In this document: positions 45,633-55,220 of the stretch, one piece after another
Layout: each line of letters opens with the position of its first letter
Position numbering within the stretch: the first letter of the stretch is position 1
NCBI RefSeq assembly: GCF_000336715.1
Contig: NZ_AOMF01000163.1
Span: 95,770-159,769, forward strand
Direction: 5' to 3'
DNA length: 64,000 bases
Origin: Halococcus thailandensis JCM 13552
Lineage (GTDB): Archaea > Halobacteriota > Halobacteria > Halobacteriales > Halococcaceae
Notes under the pieces: model-generated
What the model was told of the DNA's origin: nothing
What the model saw: the letters and a program-made list of their open reading frames with translations, nothing else
Database searches by the model: none
Made by a program: the position numbers and the translations under genes

Positions 45633-46823
45633 GTGAACACCGACCGTGCCACGCTCGCGGCGATGATCTTCGCCGTCATGTTCGGACAGGTGGCACTCTA
45701 TCCCGGCGTGCCGGAGCTCGTCGCCGCACTCGATGCGCAGACGACGCTCGACGCGAGCACGTGGTTTCTCGCGGCCGAATACGCGGGCTTCGTCCTCTTC
45801 GCCGGCGTCTGGGGTGCACTGAGCGATGCCGGCGGCCGCCGTTCCCGGTTCATCGTCGCCGGCGCGCTCGGCGGCGTGGCGAGCTACGCGCTCCTGGTCG
45901 GGCTCGCGTGGTTCACCGAGATCGGCTTCACGACGATGCTCCTCATCCGGTTCGTCGAGGGAAGCTTCACCATCGGAGCGTTCTCGCTGTCGATAACGAT
46001 GCTGATGGACATGGAGGGCGGGCACGGCCGCAACATGGGTGCGGCGGGCATCGCCATCGGCTCGGGGACGGCGCTCGGCGCGCCGCTCGGCGGCCAGCTC
46101 TCGGCCGTCGGCCCGCTCGTCCCGCTGGTCGTCGCCGCCGGCCTGCTCTGTCTCGTCGCGCTGCTCGCGGTGCGACTGTCGGAGCGCACGATCGAGAGCC
46201 GGCGGGGCGGCATCGGGGCGGCGCTCTCGGGGCTCGCCGACCGGCCGGCGCTCGGACTCCCCTACCTGTTCGGCTTCGCCGACCGCTTTACTGCAGGGTT
46301 CTTCGCGCTCATCGGGACGCTCTACTTCAGGCAAACGTTCGGCCTCGATGCCGGCACGGCGGGGCTCGTGCTCGGCCTGTTCTTCGCGCCGTTCGCGCTC
46401 GGTCAGTATCCGATGGGCCGGCTCTCCGATCGGATCGGTCGCCTGCTCCCCGTCGTCGCCGGGTCGGTGCTCTACGGCGGCGCGGTGCTCGCGGTCTATC
46501 TCGCCCCGACGATCGAGATCGCCGGTGCGACGATGATTCTTCTGGGGATCGCCGGCGCGCTCGTCGCTCCAGCGACGATGGCGCTCGTCACCGATCTCGC
46601 GACCGACCGCGGCACGGCGATGGGCGGGTTCAACGTCTTCGGCAGCCTCGGCTTCCTCGTCGGCACCGTCGGCGGCGGCGCGATCGCCGACAGTTTCGGC
46701 TTCGGCGCGGCCTTCCTCGCCGCCGCGGCGCTCGAAGCCGGCGTCGTGATCGTGACGCTGCCGCTGCTCGTCCGCCTCGATGTCCCGCGGAGCGTGCTGC
46801 TCGGTGATCACGACTCCGCGTGA
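45633..46823 (+). CDS. MFS transporter
   Basis: The 396-residue protein has about 12 helices. The MFS loop motif between helices 2 and 3 appears as VWGALSDAGGRRSRF (about 50-64) and again as GRLSDRIGRLLP in the second half. A GTG start at 45633 is supported by the TATA CTTTATCC (45602-45609) 27-28 bp upstream. It may form a loose operon with the aldo/keto reductase upstream (65 bp) and the SnoaL-like gene downstream. Substrate unknown. Confidence 0.85.
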   Translation: MNTDRATLAAMIFAVMFGQVALYPGVPELVAALDAQTTLDASTWFLAAEYAGFVLFAGVWGALSDAGGRRSRFIVAGALGGVASYALLVGLAWFTEIGFTTMLLIRFVEGSFTIGAFSLSITMLMDMEGGHGRNMGAAGIAIGSGTALGAPLGGQLSAVGPLVPLVVAAGLLCLVALLAVRLSERTIESRRGGIGAALSGLADRPALGLPYLFGFADRFTAGFFALIGTLYFRQTFGLDAGTAGLVLGLFFAPFALGQYPMGRLSDRIGRLLPVVAGSVLYGGAVLAVYLAPTIEIAGATMILLGIAGALVAPATMALVTDLATDRGTAMGGFNVFGSLGFLVGTVGGGAIADSFGFGAAFLAAAALEAGVVIVTLPLLVRLDVPRSVLLGDHDSA

Positions 46824-46878
46824 GGGGCGACACCAATCGCTTCCGAGAACGTTTCCCGCTGGAAGCGGTAGCCGACGC

Positions 46879-47229
46879 ATGGCCGATCCAGAATCCGTGG
46901 TCCGGCGGTACTACGAACTCGTCGACGCCGAGAACTACGACGATCTCGTCGCGCTGTTCACCGACGACGTCAGCTACGAACGGCCCGGCCAGGACGCCAT
47001 CGAGGGTCGCGACGCGCTGCGAACGTTCTACGAGGAGGGTCGCCCGCTCGACGACGGCTCCCACGAGGTCCACGACGTGCTCGTCGATGGCGATACGGTC
47101 GCCGTTCGGGGGTCGTTCTCCGGCCGGCAGAACGGCAAGCACGTCGGGTTCGGCTTCGCCGATATCCACGAGTTCGACGACGGAGCGATCGCGCGGCGAT
47201 ACACCTTCACCGACCGCGACGAGGTCTGA
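46879..47229 (+). CDS. SnoaL-like (NTF2-fold) protein
   Basis: The 116-residue protein begins MADPESVVRRYYELVDAENYDDLVALFTDDVSYE, the standard NTF2/SnoaL_2 opening, and ends with an IARRYTFTDR strand. The cone-shaped fold usually binds or isomerises small molecules or is a generic scaffold. It follows the MFS gene by 55 bp on the same strand. Function unknown. Confidence 0.82.
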   Translation: MADPESVVRRYYELVDAENYDDLVALFTDDVSYERPGQDAIEGRDALRTFYEEGRPLDDGSHEVHDVLVDGDTVAVRGSFSGRQNGKHVGFGFADIHEFDDGAIARRYTFTDRDEV

Positions 47230-47263
47230 ATCGCGATCCCGTACGGGAATTTTCGTTTCAGCA

Positions 47264-47272
47264 GATTTATTC
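47264..47272 (+). promoter_or_regulatory. TATA box upstream of the OFA-type MFS leader mini-ORF
   Basis: GATTTATTC has its centre near 47268, exactly 27 bp before the mini-ORF ATG (47295). No AT-rich element stands 27 bp before the transporter ATG (47363), so this is the likely promoter of both. Confidence 0.55.
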
Positions 47273-47294
47273 GGAATCGAGACCGAGCAGTCGT

Positions 47295-47363
47295 ATGCAT
47301 CGTTCTCACACGGTCAGTAACGTCTCGTTCGATCGTCCCGCCGTCGGGCGGTCGGCGAACTGA
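47295..47363 (+). CDS. Candidate 22-residue leader peptide of the OFA-type MFS transporter
   Basis: ATG 47295 lies at the predicted transcription start (TATA centre 47268, 27 bp). The frame, beginning MHRSHTVSNVSF and ending GRSAN, stops with TGA at 47361-47363, whose A is the first base of the transporter ATG (TGATG overlap). Leaderless translation of this peptide would bring ribosomes directly to the transporter start. No homologue recalled; role inferred. Confidence 0.42.
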   Translation: MHRSHTVSNVSFDRPAVGRSAN

Positions 47364-48622
47364 TGTCGTCCGCGGCCGAATCGGGCGACGTCGATTATAG
47401 CGCCCGCGCACGCGAAGCGCTCGGCTACTCGCGCTGGTGGCAGATCGCCGCCGCCGGGGTGATGATGGCACTCATCAGCCCCTATCAGTACGTCTGGTCG
47501 TCGATCGAGGGGCCGCTAGCGGCCGATCTCGATCTCCAGCTGTCGGCGCTCGGCCTCGTGTTCACCCTGTTCGTCGCCTTCCAATCGATCTCACAGTTCC
47601 CCGTCGGGGCGTGGCGCGACAGCCACGGCCCGCGCCGCATCAGCCTGCTCGCCGGCGTGCTCGCCGGCGGCGGCTATCTCGGTCTCGCCTACGTGACCGA
47701 ACTCTGGCAGGTTTACGTGCTCTACTCGCTCGGCGCGATCGGCGTCGGCATCGTCTACACCGTCTCCATCAACACCGCGCTCAAGTGGTTCCCCGATCGG
47801 CGCGGGCTCACCACGGGAATCGGCACGATGGCCTTCGCCGCCGGCAGCGCCGCGTTCATCCCCTACGTCCGTGCGAACACGACCGTCGGCGGCTATTCCG
47901 AGGTACTCCGCAACATGGGACTGCTCATCGGTATCGGTATCCTCGTCGGCGCGGTCGTGCTCCGCGACCCGCCGACCGACTGGCTTCCGGGACGAACCGA
48001 CGGCGGGCAGGCGACGGCAGCCGCGCACTCGGGGCGCGACTACACCTGGCGCGAGATGCTGCGCACCTGGCAGTTCTGGGATCTGCTCGTCATGTTCGCG
48101 TTCGTCAACACGGCCGGGCTGATGCTGACGGCGAAGGTCGTCTCGTTCGCACAGGAGTTCGGCATCGGAGCGATCGTCGCCACCGCCTCGGCGACGATCC
48201 TCGCACTCGTCGGCGGCCTCAGCCGCGTCGTCGTCGGCGGCATCTCGGATCGGTTCTCGCGCCGGCGCGCCATCCTCGCGTCGGCGATTCTGACGGGTGT
48301 CGGCCTGTTCGCGCTCGTCTGGTTCGCCCAGCGCGGCTCTGCAATCGGCTTCGTCGCCGGTGTGATCATCACGACGTTCTTCTGGAGCCCGCAGTTCGCA
48401 CTCTTCCCGAGCATCGTCGGCGACTACTACGGGCAGGCGAACTCGTCGAGCAACTACGCGCTGGTCTACATGGGGAAGGTCGCCGGCGGTACCCTCGGCG
48501 GCGTCGTCGCCGGCTTCCTCATCACCATCGTCGGCTGGTCGACGACGTTCCTCATCGGCGGCGGGCTCTCACTGCTGGCGGGCATCGGTGCGTTCGTGCT
48601 CAGACCGCCCAACCGATCCTGA
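47363..48622 (+). CDS. OFA-family MFS transporter (oxalate/formate antiporter-like)
   Basis: The 419-residue protein has 12 predicted helices and OFA-type features: WWQIAAAGVMMALISPYQYVWSSI at the first helix, SINTALKWFPDRRGLTTGIGTMAFAAGSA in helix 5 and VVVGGISDRFSRRRAIL in the middle loop. OFA members exchange organic acids (oxalate, formate, lactate); the substrate here is unknown. ATG 47363 overlaps the stop of a leader mini-ORF. A 20-bp gap separates it from the convergent GGT gene. Confidence 0.85.
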   Translation: MSSAAESGDVDYSARAREALGYSRWWQIAAAGVMMALISPYQYVWSSIEGPLAADLDLQLSALGLVFTLFVAFQSISQFPVGAWRDSHGPRRISLLAGVLAGGGYLGLAYVTELWQVYVLYSLGAIGVGIVYTVSINTALKWFPDRRGLTTGIGTMAFAAGSAAFIPYVRANTTVGGYSEVLRNMGLLIGIGILVGAVVLRDPPTDWLPGRTDGGQATAAAHSGRDYTWREMLRTWQFWDLLVMFAFVNTAGLMLTAKVVSFAQEFGIGAIVATASATILALVGGLSRVVVGGISDRFSRRRAILASAILTGVGLFALVWFAQRGSAIGFVAGVIITTFFWSPQFALFPSIVGDYYGQANSSSNYALVYMGKVAGGTLGGVVAGFLITIVGWSTTFLIGGGLSLLAGIGAFVLRPPNRS

Positions 48623-48641
48623 TAAAAATACGTCGAGAGTG

Positions 48642-50321
48642 TCAGTAGCCGGCGACCGTGCCGTCCTTCCGGGGTTCGGTCGCGCCCGAAAGGGTACCCT
48701 CGTTGTTTCGTGCGATCTGTGCGCCGCCGAACTGCGTCGGCGTGTCGATGCGCACGTCGTGACCCATGCGGGCGAGTTTCGTCGCGAGGTGGCCACCGAT
48801 GCGCCCCTCGACGGCGAGCGAGCCGTCCTCGCGGTAGCGCCAGCGCGGGCGGTCAAGCGCCGCCTGGAGGGGAAGGTCGTGATCGACGAGGTTCGAGATC
48901 ACCTGCACGTGCCCCTGTGGCTGCATGAACCCACCCATGACGCCGAAGGCCGCCCAATCGTCCTTACTTTCCTCGGGCGCGAAATCGACGACACCGGGGA
49001 TGAGCGTGTGGAACGGGCGCTTGCCCGGTTCGAGGCTGTTCGGATGGTCAGGATCGAGCGAGAACGAGGCACCACGGTTCTGGAGGGCGATCCCCGTCCC
49101 GTTGGCGACGAGACTGGAGCCGAAGCCGGCGAACAGCGAGTTGATGAGCGAGACGACGTTGCCCTCGCCGTCGGCAACGGAGACCAGAACGGTATCGGCG
49201 TCCTCGGCGTGGCTGTCGGGCACCCCGAAGCTCACATCGCTCGCGATCGAGCCGATGTCCGTCGCGCGTCGCGTGGCCCACTGCTGCGAGGCGAGCGGCG
49301 GCACGTCCTCGTGGTTGGGATCGGTGATGTAGCGATGACCGTCGTGGAACGCGCGCTTCATCGCCTCGGCGAAGTAGTGGACGCGCTCGGGAGATTCCAG
49401 CGGCTCCGCGCCGGCGTCGATCTCCTCGGCGATGTTGAGCGCTTCGAGCGCGATGAGCCCCTGATTGTTCGGCGGGAGTTCGTACACCTCCGTACCGTGA
49501 TAGCGCGTCGAGACCGGTTCGGGAAACTCGACCTCGAACTCCGCGAGATCCGCGTGCGAGAGGAAGCCGCCTTTCCCCTGGATTTCGTCCACGATTGCGT
49601 CGGCGATCTCGCCCTCGTAGAACGCGTCCGCTCCCCGCTCGGCGATCGTCGCGAGGCTCTCGCCGAGGCGTGGGAGGCGAATCTGCTCGCCGGCTGCGGG
49701 GGCAGCGCCGTCGTTGAGATAGGCGTCGACGGCGTGGCTGTCGGTGAACAGCTCTTCGGCAGCCTGCCACTCGTGGGCGATGACCTCCGAGACGGGGTAG
49801 CCCTCGGTCGCGTAGCGGATCGCGGGCTGGAGCGCATCGCCGAGCGAGCGCTGGCCGTAGCGCTCGACGGTCGCCTCCCAGCCGCGCGCACTGCCCGGCA
49901 CCGTGACGGCGTGCGGGCCGAGAAACGGCATGCTGATGTCGTCGGAGTCGTCGCTGCTATCGACCGCATAGCCGCGGTTTTCGGGATACCACGACGCCGA
50001 CTGCTCGTGATCGCGCACCGACTGCCGGACGTTCTCGATGGTCGCATCGGCCGGCGCGCCGCCACAGGCCCGCATCGAGCCGACCTCCCCGTCGGCGGTC
50101 CGATAGAGTGCGAACGTGTCGCCACCCAGTCCGGTGCTCATCGGCTCGACGACGTTGAGCGCGGCGGCAACCGCCACGGCGGCGTCGAAGGCGTTGCCGC
50201 CACTTCGAAGGAGTTCGACGCCGGCCTCGGCGGCGAGCGGCTGGCTGGTGGCGACGATACCATCGTTCGCGTAGACGGTCGAACGACGTGAGGTGAACCG
50301 ATCCAGATCGGGATTCGGCAT
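48642..50321 (-). CDS. ggt: Gamma-glutamyltransferase
   Basis: The 559-residue Ntn-hydrolase transfers or hydrolyses gamma-glutamyl groups, for example of gamma-glutamylcysteine, a haloarchaeal thiol. The large-subunit start carries SGGNAFDAAVAVAAALNVVEPMSTGLGG. The processing Thr lies at DADTVLVSVADGEGNVVS, the small-subunit N-terminus. Later segments (NRGASFSLDPDHPNSLEPGKRPFHTLIPG) are family-typical. A TATA-like CTAAAGA near 50346-50352 favours leaderless ATG 50321; ATG 50336 would add five residues. No signal peptide is seen, so it is probably cytoplasmic. Confidence 0.9.
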   Translation of the reverse strand: MPNPDLDRFTSRRSTVYANDGIVATSQPLAAEAGVELLRSGGNAFDAAVAVAAALNVVEPMSTGLGGDTFALYRTADGEVGSMRACGGAPADATIENVRQSVRDHEQSASWYPENRGYAVDSSDDSDDISMPFLGPHAVTVPGSARGWEATVERYGQRSLGDALQPAIRYATEGYPVSEVIAHEWQAAEELFTDSHAVDAYLNDGAAPAAGEQIRLPRLGESLATIAERGADAFYEGEIADAIVDEIQGKGGFLSHADLAEFEVEFPEPVSTRYHGTEVYELPPNNQGLIALEALNIAEEIDAGAEPLESPERVHYFAEAMKRAFHDGHRYITDPNHEDVPPLASQQWATRRATDIGSIASDVSFGVPDSHAEDADTVLVSVADGEGNVVSLINSLFAGFGSSLVANGTGIALQNRGASFSLDPDHPNSLEPGKRPFHTLIPGVVDFAPEESKDDWAAFGVMGGFMQPQGHVQVISNLVDHDLPLQAALDRPRWRYREDGSLAVEGRIGGHLATKLARMGHDVRIDTPTQFGGAQIARNNEGTLSGATEPRKDGTVAGY

Positions 50322-50485
50322 GTGTTCGCTCACCATCCTATCCACCTAAAGATGGCTATCCGGCGGTGGTGTCGAACGCCCATTTCGTCACGGTCGATGT
50401 GGTGAATACGGCGTTGAAGACCGAAGTCACGGGCAAAAATCGGAGGAGGGAATTCAAGCCACAGTAGCCGATACGAACCGGCGGA

Positions 50486-53125
50486 TTACCGGAGGAATCC
50501 GAGCAGTTCGTAGTCGTGGTCGGGGGTGTAGTTCCGGAACAGCAGGCTGTTCGACAGCACCGACACCGACGAGAACGCCATCGCCGCCGCGGCGAGCGCC
50601 GGCTGGAGCAGCCCGAGCGAGGCGAGCGGGATCATCGCCGTGTTGTAGCCGAGCGCCCAGAAGAGGTTCTGCTTGATCTTCTGGAGCGTCCCGTCGCTGA
50701 TGCGAATGGCTTTCACCACGTCGAGCGGGTCGTCGCGCATCAGCGTGACGTCGGCGGCCTCGATCGCGACGTCGGTCCCCGAACCGATCGCCGTGCCGAC
50801 GTAGGCGGTCGCGAGCGCCGGCGCGTCGTTGACACCGTCGCCGACCATCATCGCCCGCCGTCCGTCCTGCTGGATGTCGTCGATCGCGTCGGATTTGTCC
50901 TCGGGGAGCACGCCCGCACGGACATTGTCGGGATCGATGCCGACCGCCTCGGCGACCGCTTCGGCCGTCCGCTCGTTGTCGCCGGTGATCATCCGGACCG
51001 TCACGTCACGATCCTGTAGCGCCGCCACCGCCTCTTTGGCGCTCTCCTTCACCGTGTCGGCGTCGGCCACGACACCCAGGAGACGGCCGTCGCTCGTGCC
51101 GGCGGGCACGCGTGCGACCAGCATCGCGGTCTTCCCCTCGCCTTCGAGCCGTTCGAGCTCCTCGACGGCGGGTTCGGGATCGATGCCGGCCTCGCGCAGC
51201 AGCGTCCGGTTGCCGACGAGCACCTTCTCGCCGTCGACCGTTGCACTCACGCCCTGTCCGGGAACGTTCTCGAACTCCTCGGGATCGGCGAGATCGATGC
51301 CGCGCTCCTCGGCCCCGTCGACGATCGCCTGCGCGAGCGGGTGCTCGCTGCCGGATTCGGCGCTCGCGGCCGCCCGGAGCACGGTCTCCTCGTCGATTTC
51401 ATCGGTGGCGGGTTCCGCGTCGCCGCCGATCGCTTGCGTACCACCGTCCGCCGCCGTCTCGGTGCCGCCGTCGGTGGCGGAGCGGTCGTCGAGCGGGACG
51501 ACGTCGGTCAGCTCCATCTCGCCCTCGGTGAGCGTCCCGGTCTTGTCGAAGACGACCGTGTCGACGTCCTTGGCGCGTTCGAGCACGTCGCCACCCTTGA
51601 ACAGGACTCCGTTTTTCGCACCGATCGAGGTGCCGACCATCGTCGCCGCGGGGGTCGCCAGCCCGAGTGCGCAGGGACAGGCGATCAGGACCGCGGAGGC
51701 GAACACGACCACGGCGAACTCGAAGACCGAGACCGTGCCGCCGGCGATCGCGGGTCCGCCGGCGACGAGCCCCCACAGCGGGAGCCAGTCGACGAAGCCG
51801 GCGAACGCTTCGGGGAACAGATACCAGACGACGCCCCAGAGCAGCGCGTTCGCGATCACGATCGGGACGAAGTACGACGAGATGCGGTCGGCGAGATTTT
51901 GAATGTCGGGCTGGCGCGACTGGGCTTCCTTCACGGTTTGGACGATCTGCTGGAGCGCCGTGTCCGCGCCGACCTTCGTCGCCTCGACGATCAGCAGACC
52001 GTTCTCGTTGATCGTCGAGCCGACCACCTCGTCGCCCTCGCCCTTCTCGACGGGCACCGACTCGCCGGTGACCATCGACTCGTCGACCGCCGACTGGCCC
52101 GAGACGACCGTGCCGTCGGTCGGGATCTTCTCGCCGGGTCGGACCTTCATCCGGTCGCCGACGTCGACCTCGTCGAGGGCGATCTCCTCTTCATTGCCGT
52201 CCTCGTCGACGACGGTCGCAGTGTCGGCCTCCATCTCCAGGAGCTGCTGGAGTGCCGCGCCGGCCTGGCCCTTCGAGCGGGCCTCCAGATAGTTGCCGAA
52301 CGTGATGAACACGAGGATCAGCGCGGCGGTGTCGAAGTAGAGACTGCCCGCGAGCAGCCCGAGCAGGACGACGACCGAGTAGACGTAGGCCGTCGACGAA
52401 CCGAGCGCGATCAGTACGTCCATGTTCGCCGTCCGGTTCTTGACGAGCGCGTTGTACGCGTTTGCGTAGAACGGCCGCCCGAGCACGAGCTGGACGGGCG
52501 TCGCGAGCAGGAACTCGATCCAGCCGAAGTCGACACCGAAGATCGTCTCGGGGAGCGCGCCACCACCCAGCAGCAGCTTCTCGACCATGAATGCGATCAG
52601 CGGGAGCGACAGCGCCGCGCCGAACAACGTGAGCCGGAGCTGACGGCGGATCTCACCTTCGCGGGCGGCGTCGCGCTGGTCTTGTTCCGAATCGCCGCTG
52701 CCGTCGTCGCGTACGGGCGAGTAGCCGGCGTCCTCGATAGCCGCGTAGAGATCCTCGCGGTCGGTGTCGGCAGGATTGTATTCGACGGTCGCCTCGTCGG
52801 TCGCGTAGTTGACCTCCGCAGAGAGGACACCCGGCACGGCTTCGAGCGCCTCCTGGTTGGTCTCGGCGCAGTTCGCACACGACATGTCCGTGATGGCGAT
52901 CGACGTCGAGCTGCTCACCGCCTCGTAGCCGGCGTCGTCGACCGCATCGTAGATCTCGGAAAGCGACACGGCGTCGGGATCGTAGTCGACGGTTCCCTCG
53001 TCGGTCGCGTAGTTGACGGTCGCCTCGCTCACCCCCGCGAGCCCCTCCACTGCTTCCGTTATCGACTGGGCGCACGTCGCACAGCTCATGCCCCGAACGT
53101 CGAGTCGGGCGGTTCGGTTACTCAT
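50486..53125 (-). CDS. copA: Copper-translocating P1B-type ATPase
   Basis: The 879-residue pump exports Cu(I). Two N-terminal heavy-metal domains carry CxxC sites: Cys15/Cys18 and Cys83/Cys86. The transmembrane metal site is Cys483-Pro484-Cys485 (IACPCALG), and the phosphorylated Asp527 lies in DKTGTLT. An acidic, Gly/Thr-rich insert of about 35 residues ([14 protein letters not shown]... region) follows DKTGTLT before the nucleotide domain and is not normally seen in CopA. Upstream, on the same strand, lies a TRASH-domain regulator 99 bp away. GTTTAAC near 53149-53155 is a TATA for a leaderless ATG. Confidence 0.93.
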   Translation of the reverse strand: MSNRTARLDVRGMSCATCAQSITEAVEGLAGVSEATVNYATDEGTVDYDPDAVSLSEIYDAVDDAGYEAVSSSTSIAITDMSCANCAETNQEALEAVPGVLSAEVNYATDEATVEYNPADTDREDLYAAIEDAGYSPVRDDGSGDSEQDQRDAAREGEIRRQLRLTLFGAALSLPLIAFMVEKLLLGGGALPETIFGVDFGWIEFLLATPVQLVLGRPFYANAYNALVKNRTANMDVLIALGSSTAYVYSVVVLLGLLAGSLYFDTAALILVFITFGNYLEARSKGQAGAALQQLLEMEADTATVVDEDGNEEEIALDEVDVGDRMKVRPGEKIPTDGTVVSGQSAVDESMVTGESVPVEKGEGDEVVGSTINENGLLIVEATKVGADTALQQIVQTVKEAQSRQPDIQNLADRISSYFVPIVIANALLWGVVWYLFPEAFAGFVDWLPLWGLVAGGPAIAGGTVSVFEFAVVVFASAVLIACPCALGLATPAATMVGTSIGAKNGVLFKGGDVLERAKDVDTVVFDKTGTLTEGEMELTDVVPLDDRSATDGGTETAADGGTQAIGGDAEPATDEIDEETVLRAAASAESGSEHPLAQAIVDGAEERGIDLADPEEFENVPGQGVSATVDGEKVLVGNRTLLREAGIDPEPAVEELERLEGEGKTAMLVARVPAGTSDGRLLGVVADADTVKESAKEAVAALQDRDVTVRMITGDNERTAEAVAEAVGIDPDNVRAGVLPEDKSDAIDDIQQDGRRAMMVGDGVNDAPALATAYVGTAIGSGTDVAIEAADVTLMRDDPLDVVKAIRISDGTLQKIKQNLFWALGYNTAMIPLASLGLLQPALAAAAMAFSSVSVLSNSLLFRNYTPDHDYELLGFLR

Positions 53126-53224
53126 CGGTTATAACTACGGGTCCCACGTTTAACCTGGTTTCCGTTACGATCATCGAAGATTCTCGGCAGCAGGATCTTC
53201 GATTCCAAACCCGATCGAGACCGA

Positions 53225-53818
53225 TCACGCAGCGCCTTCCTCGAATCGTTCGTACTGCTCCTCGAATCGCGCCTCGCAGGAGGGACAGCAGAACTGATAG
53301 AGATCGCCGTCGATCCGGGTCGCGACGCCCTCGCTCGTCACCGTGTTGCCACACTCCGCACACGTGAGCGCGAACTCCGTACCGCCGGTCGAGGGGCGCC
53401 ACTCGGCGTCCGTGAGCAGTTCGACCTCGTAGTCGGCGATGCGATCGGTCTCGATCGTCCGCGAGAGCCAGGACGGAACGTCGCCGTCCGCGATGCGCGC
53501 ATAACAGAGGAGGTCACCCTCGGCAGTCGTAAACACGTACTCGACGGCCTCGGCGTTGAGCAGGGTCTCGCGAACGCCCGCGAACCCGTCGGTGGCCACC
53601 GACAGCGTGAGCAACACCGGCACGCCACCGCCGAGCTGCGAGCGGTCGATATCGACCGTGAACCGACGGAGAACGCCGCGTTCCTGGAGGCGTTCGACGC
53701 GGTCGGCGACCGCCGGTGCCGAGAGGCCGACGACCTCGGCGAGTTCGCTCCAGGGTCGGCGTGCGTCGCTCAGCAACAGTTCGAGCAGTTCGAGATCGGT
53801 TTCATCGAGATCGCGCAT
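53225..53818 (-). CDS. Lrp-like HTH regulator with C-terminal TRASH metal domain
   Basis: The 197-residue protein has an Lrp/AsnC winged helix (DETDLELLELLLSDARRPWSELAEVVGLSA), a small ligand/oligomerisation domain, and a TRASH domain with Cys153, Cys156, Cys178 and Cys181, plus Cys177 next to the pair. In Halobacterium a homologue of this type senses copper and controls the copper ATPase, as I recall; the gene order here (regulator, then copA, same strand) fits that role. It could also activate copA by binding its upstream region. Start at ATG 53818. Confidence 0.88.
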   Translation of the reverse strand: MRDLDETDLELLELLLSDARRPWSELAEVVGLSAPAVADRVERLQERGVLRRFTVDIDRSQLGGGVPVLLTLSVATDGFAGVRETLLNAEAVEYVFTTAEGDLLCYARIADGDVPSWLSRTIETDRIADYEVELLTDAEWRPSTGGTEFALTCAECGNTVTSEGVATRIDGDLYQFCCPSCEARFEEQYERFEEGAA

Positions 53819-53993
53819 GCCGAATCGACGGGTGCGACGACCAAAGGTCCTTCCGATGATCGGTTTGGAATCGATGGTTCGACGGTCGATCGATCATCGA
53901 TTCGTAGTCGCTGCCGGAAAACGAGAAGGGTGAGCACGGAGGGGTCGAACCGGTACGAGATCTGGGCCGCAGTGCTTTCGAGTCTATCGCGGT

Positions 53994-54989
53994 CTACGGT
54001 CGCGGCGCGGCCTTCTGGAGCGCCGTTTCGGCGATGTTGCCGCCGTAGTCGGCGCTGCGGGACAGCGAGTCCGCGACGAGACCGAGCCGTTTGACGCGCT
54101 GGGGATCGAGCGTTCGGAGGAGGTCGTCCACTTCGCGGGCACGTTCGTCGACCGTCTCGATGCCCGCCATCGCCTCGTTGGCCAGTTCGACAGCCTCGTC
54201 GGAATCCTCCGAGAGCAGCGCGTCCATCGCCGTCTCGACGACCGCCGCGGCGTCGCTGTGGAGCGTCCCGAGCGCTTCGCCCGCGTCGTCGGGAACGCCG
54301 TCGAGCGCACCCGCGAGATCGGCGATCTTGGTCGCGTGATCGGCGACGCGTTCGAGCTGGCGCGCGCTCGTGTGGTAGTCGAAACACGTCTCGCGCGGTA
54401 GGCCGATGTCGGACGCCGCGCTCGGATGACGGAGCGCACCCCGGAAGACGCGCGAGGTCATATACCAGAGCCGATCGACGTCGTCGTCGCGCTCGATGAC
54501 GTCGGCCGCCAGGTCCTCGTCACCGGTCCGCAGCGCCGTCACGGCGTCGTCGAGCATGGTGAGCGCGACCAGTCGCATCCGTGTGACGGCGTTGTGGATC
54601 GACAGTTCGGCTGAGTCGAGGAGATCCTGCAGACTCACGTGTTCGGCCGTCTCCTCGATGATTTCGAGCCCCACCAGCCCCTGGGCGGTCTCCCGGATGG
54701 TCCGGCGCTGGGCGGCATCGACGCTCGCGGTTTCGAGCGTGATGACGTCGAACCCGCTGACGTACATCGTCACGACCGCACGGGTGAGTTCGCCGTCGTT
54801 CAACCCCGTCACGTCGAGCGTCCCCTCGGCGTTCTCGGTCTCGGTGCGTGGGGTGAGCAACAGCGATCCCTCCTCGGGGTAGAACTCGATCTCGCCGCCG
54901 GCCTCGACGCCGTGGGCGGTCGCCCACCCCTTCGGCAACGAGACGGTGTACGTCGAGCCACCGGTGACCTGCACCTTGCGCGTCTCCAT
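53994..54989 (-). CDS. AbrB-PhoU fusion regulator
   Basis: The 331-residue protein has an N-terminal AbrB/SpoVT-type DNA-binding domain (METRKVQVTGGSTYTVSLPKGWATAHGVEAGGEIEF) and two PhoU helical repeats (about 90-190 and 200-310). AbrB-PhoU proteins are haloarchaeal phosphate-response regulators. It is divergent from a pure PhoU gene with a 231-bp AT-rich intergenic region. ATG 54989 is chosen at the conserved METRK start; a longer frame to 55004 adds only MTIRG. No pst transporter genes are in the window. Confidence 0.88.
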   Translation of the reverse strand: METRKVQVTGGSTYTVSLPKGWATAHGVEAGGEIEFYPEEGSLLLTPRTETENAEGTLDVTGLNDGELTRAVVTMYVSGFDVITLETASVDAAQRRTIRETAQGLVGLEIIEETAEHVSLQDLLDSAELSIHNAVTRMRLVALTMLDDAVTALRTGDEDLAADVIERDDDVDRLWYMTSRVFRGALRHPSAASDIGLPRETCFDYHTSARQLERVADHATKIADLAGALDGVPDDAGEALGTLHSDAAAVVETAMDALLSEDSDEAVELANEAMAGIETVDERAREVDDLLRTLDPQRVKRLGLVADSLSRSADYGGNIAETALQKAAPRP

Positions 54990-55028
54990 GCCTCGGATCG
55001 TCACGCCGTCACAATAAATCCGTGTATT

Positions 55029-55036
55029 CTATATAG
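55029..55036 (-). promoter_or_regulatory. TATA box CTATATAG of the AbrB-PhoU gene
   Basis: A palindromic CTATATAG is centred about 43 bp upstream of ATG 54989, predicting a start site near 55006 and a leader of about 16 nt. The palindrome could also be recognised by the AbrB-PhoU protein itself. Confidence 0.5.
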
Positions 55037-55220
55037 TAAATCGGAAATTTGGCAAACGAGTAGAGAACATCCATCAATTGCCACAAATCGAACGCTTCGT
55101 CTCTGTATCGGTACATAGTTCGATATTGGGATCGTTATTCATCCGAAATCGGTCGTCGATCGGCGTGTAGACGGTGATTTCGGCGAAGGGTACATTAGGT
55201 GGAGGGTCCGACGGGGCGAC

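Noticed and set aside
53900..53990. tRNA-like GGTCGAACC segment between the TRASH regulator and AbrB-PhoU genes
   Set aside because: Only a T-loop-like string; no acceptor or anticodon stem could be paired around it.
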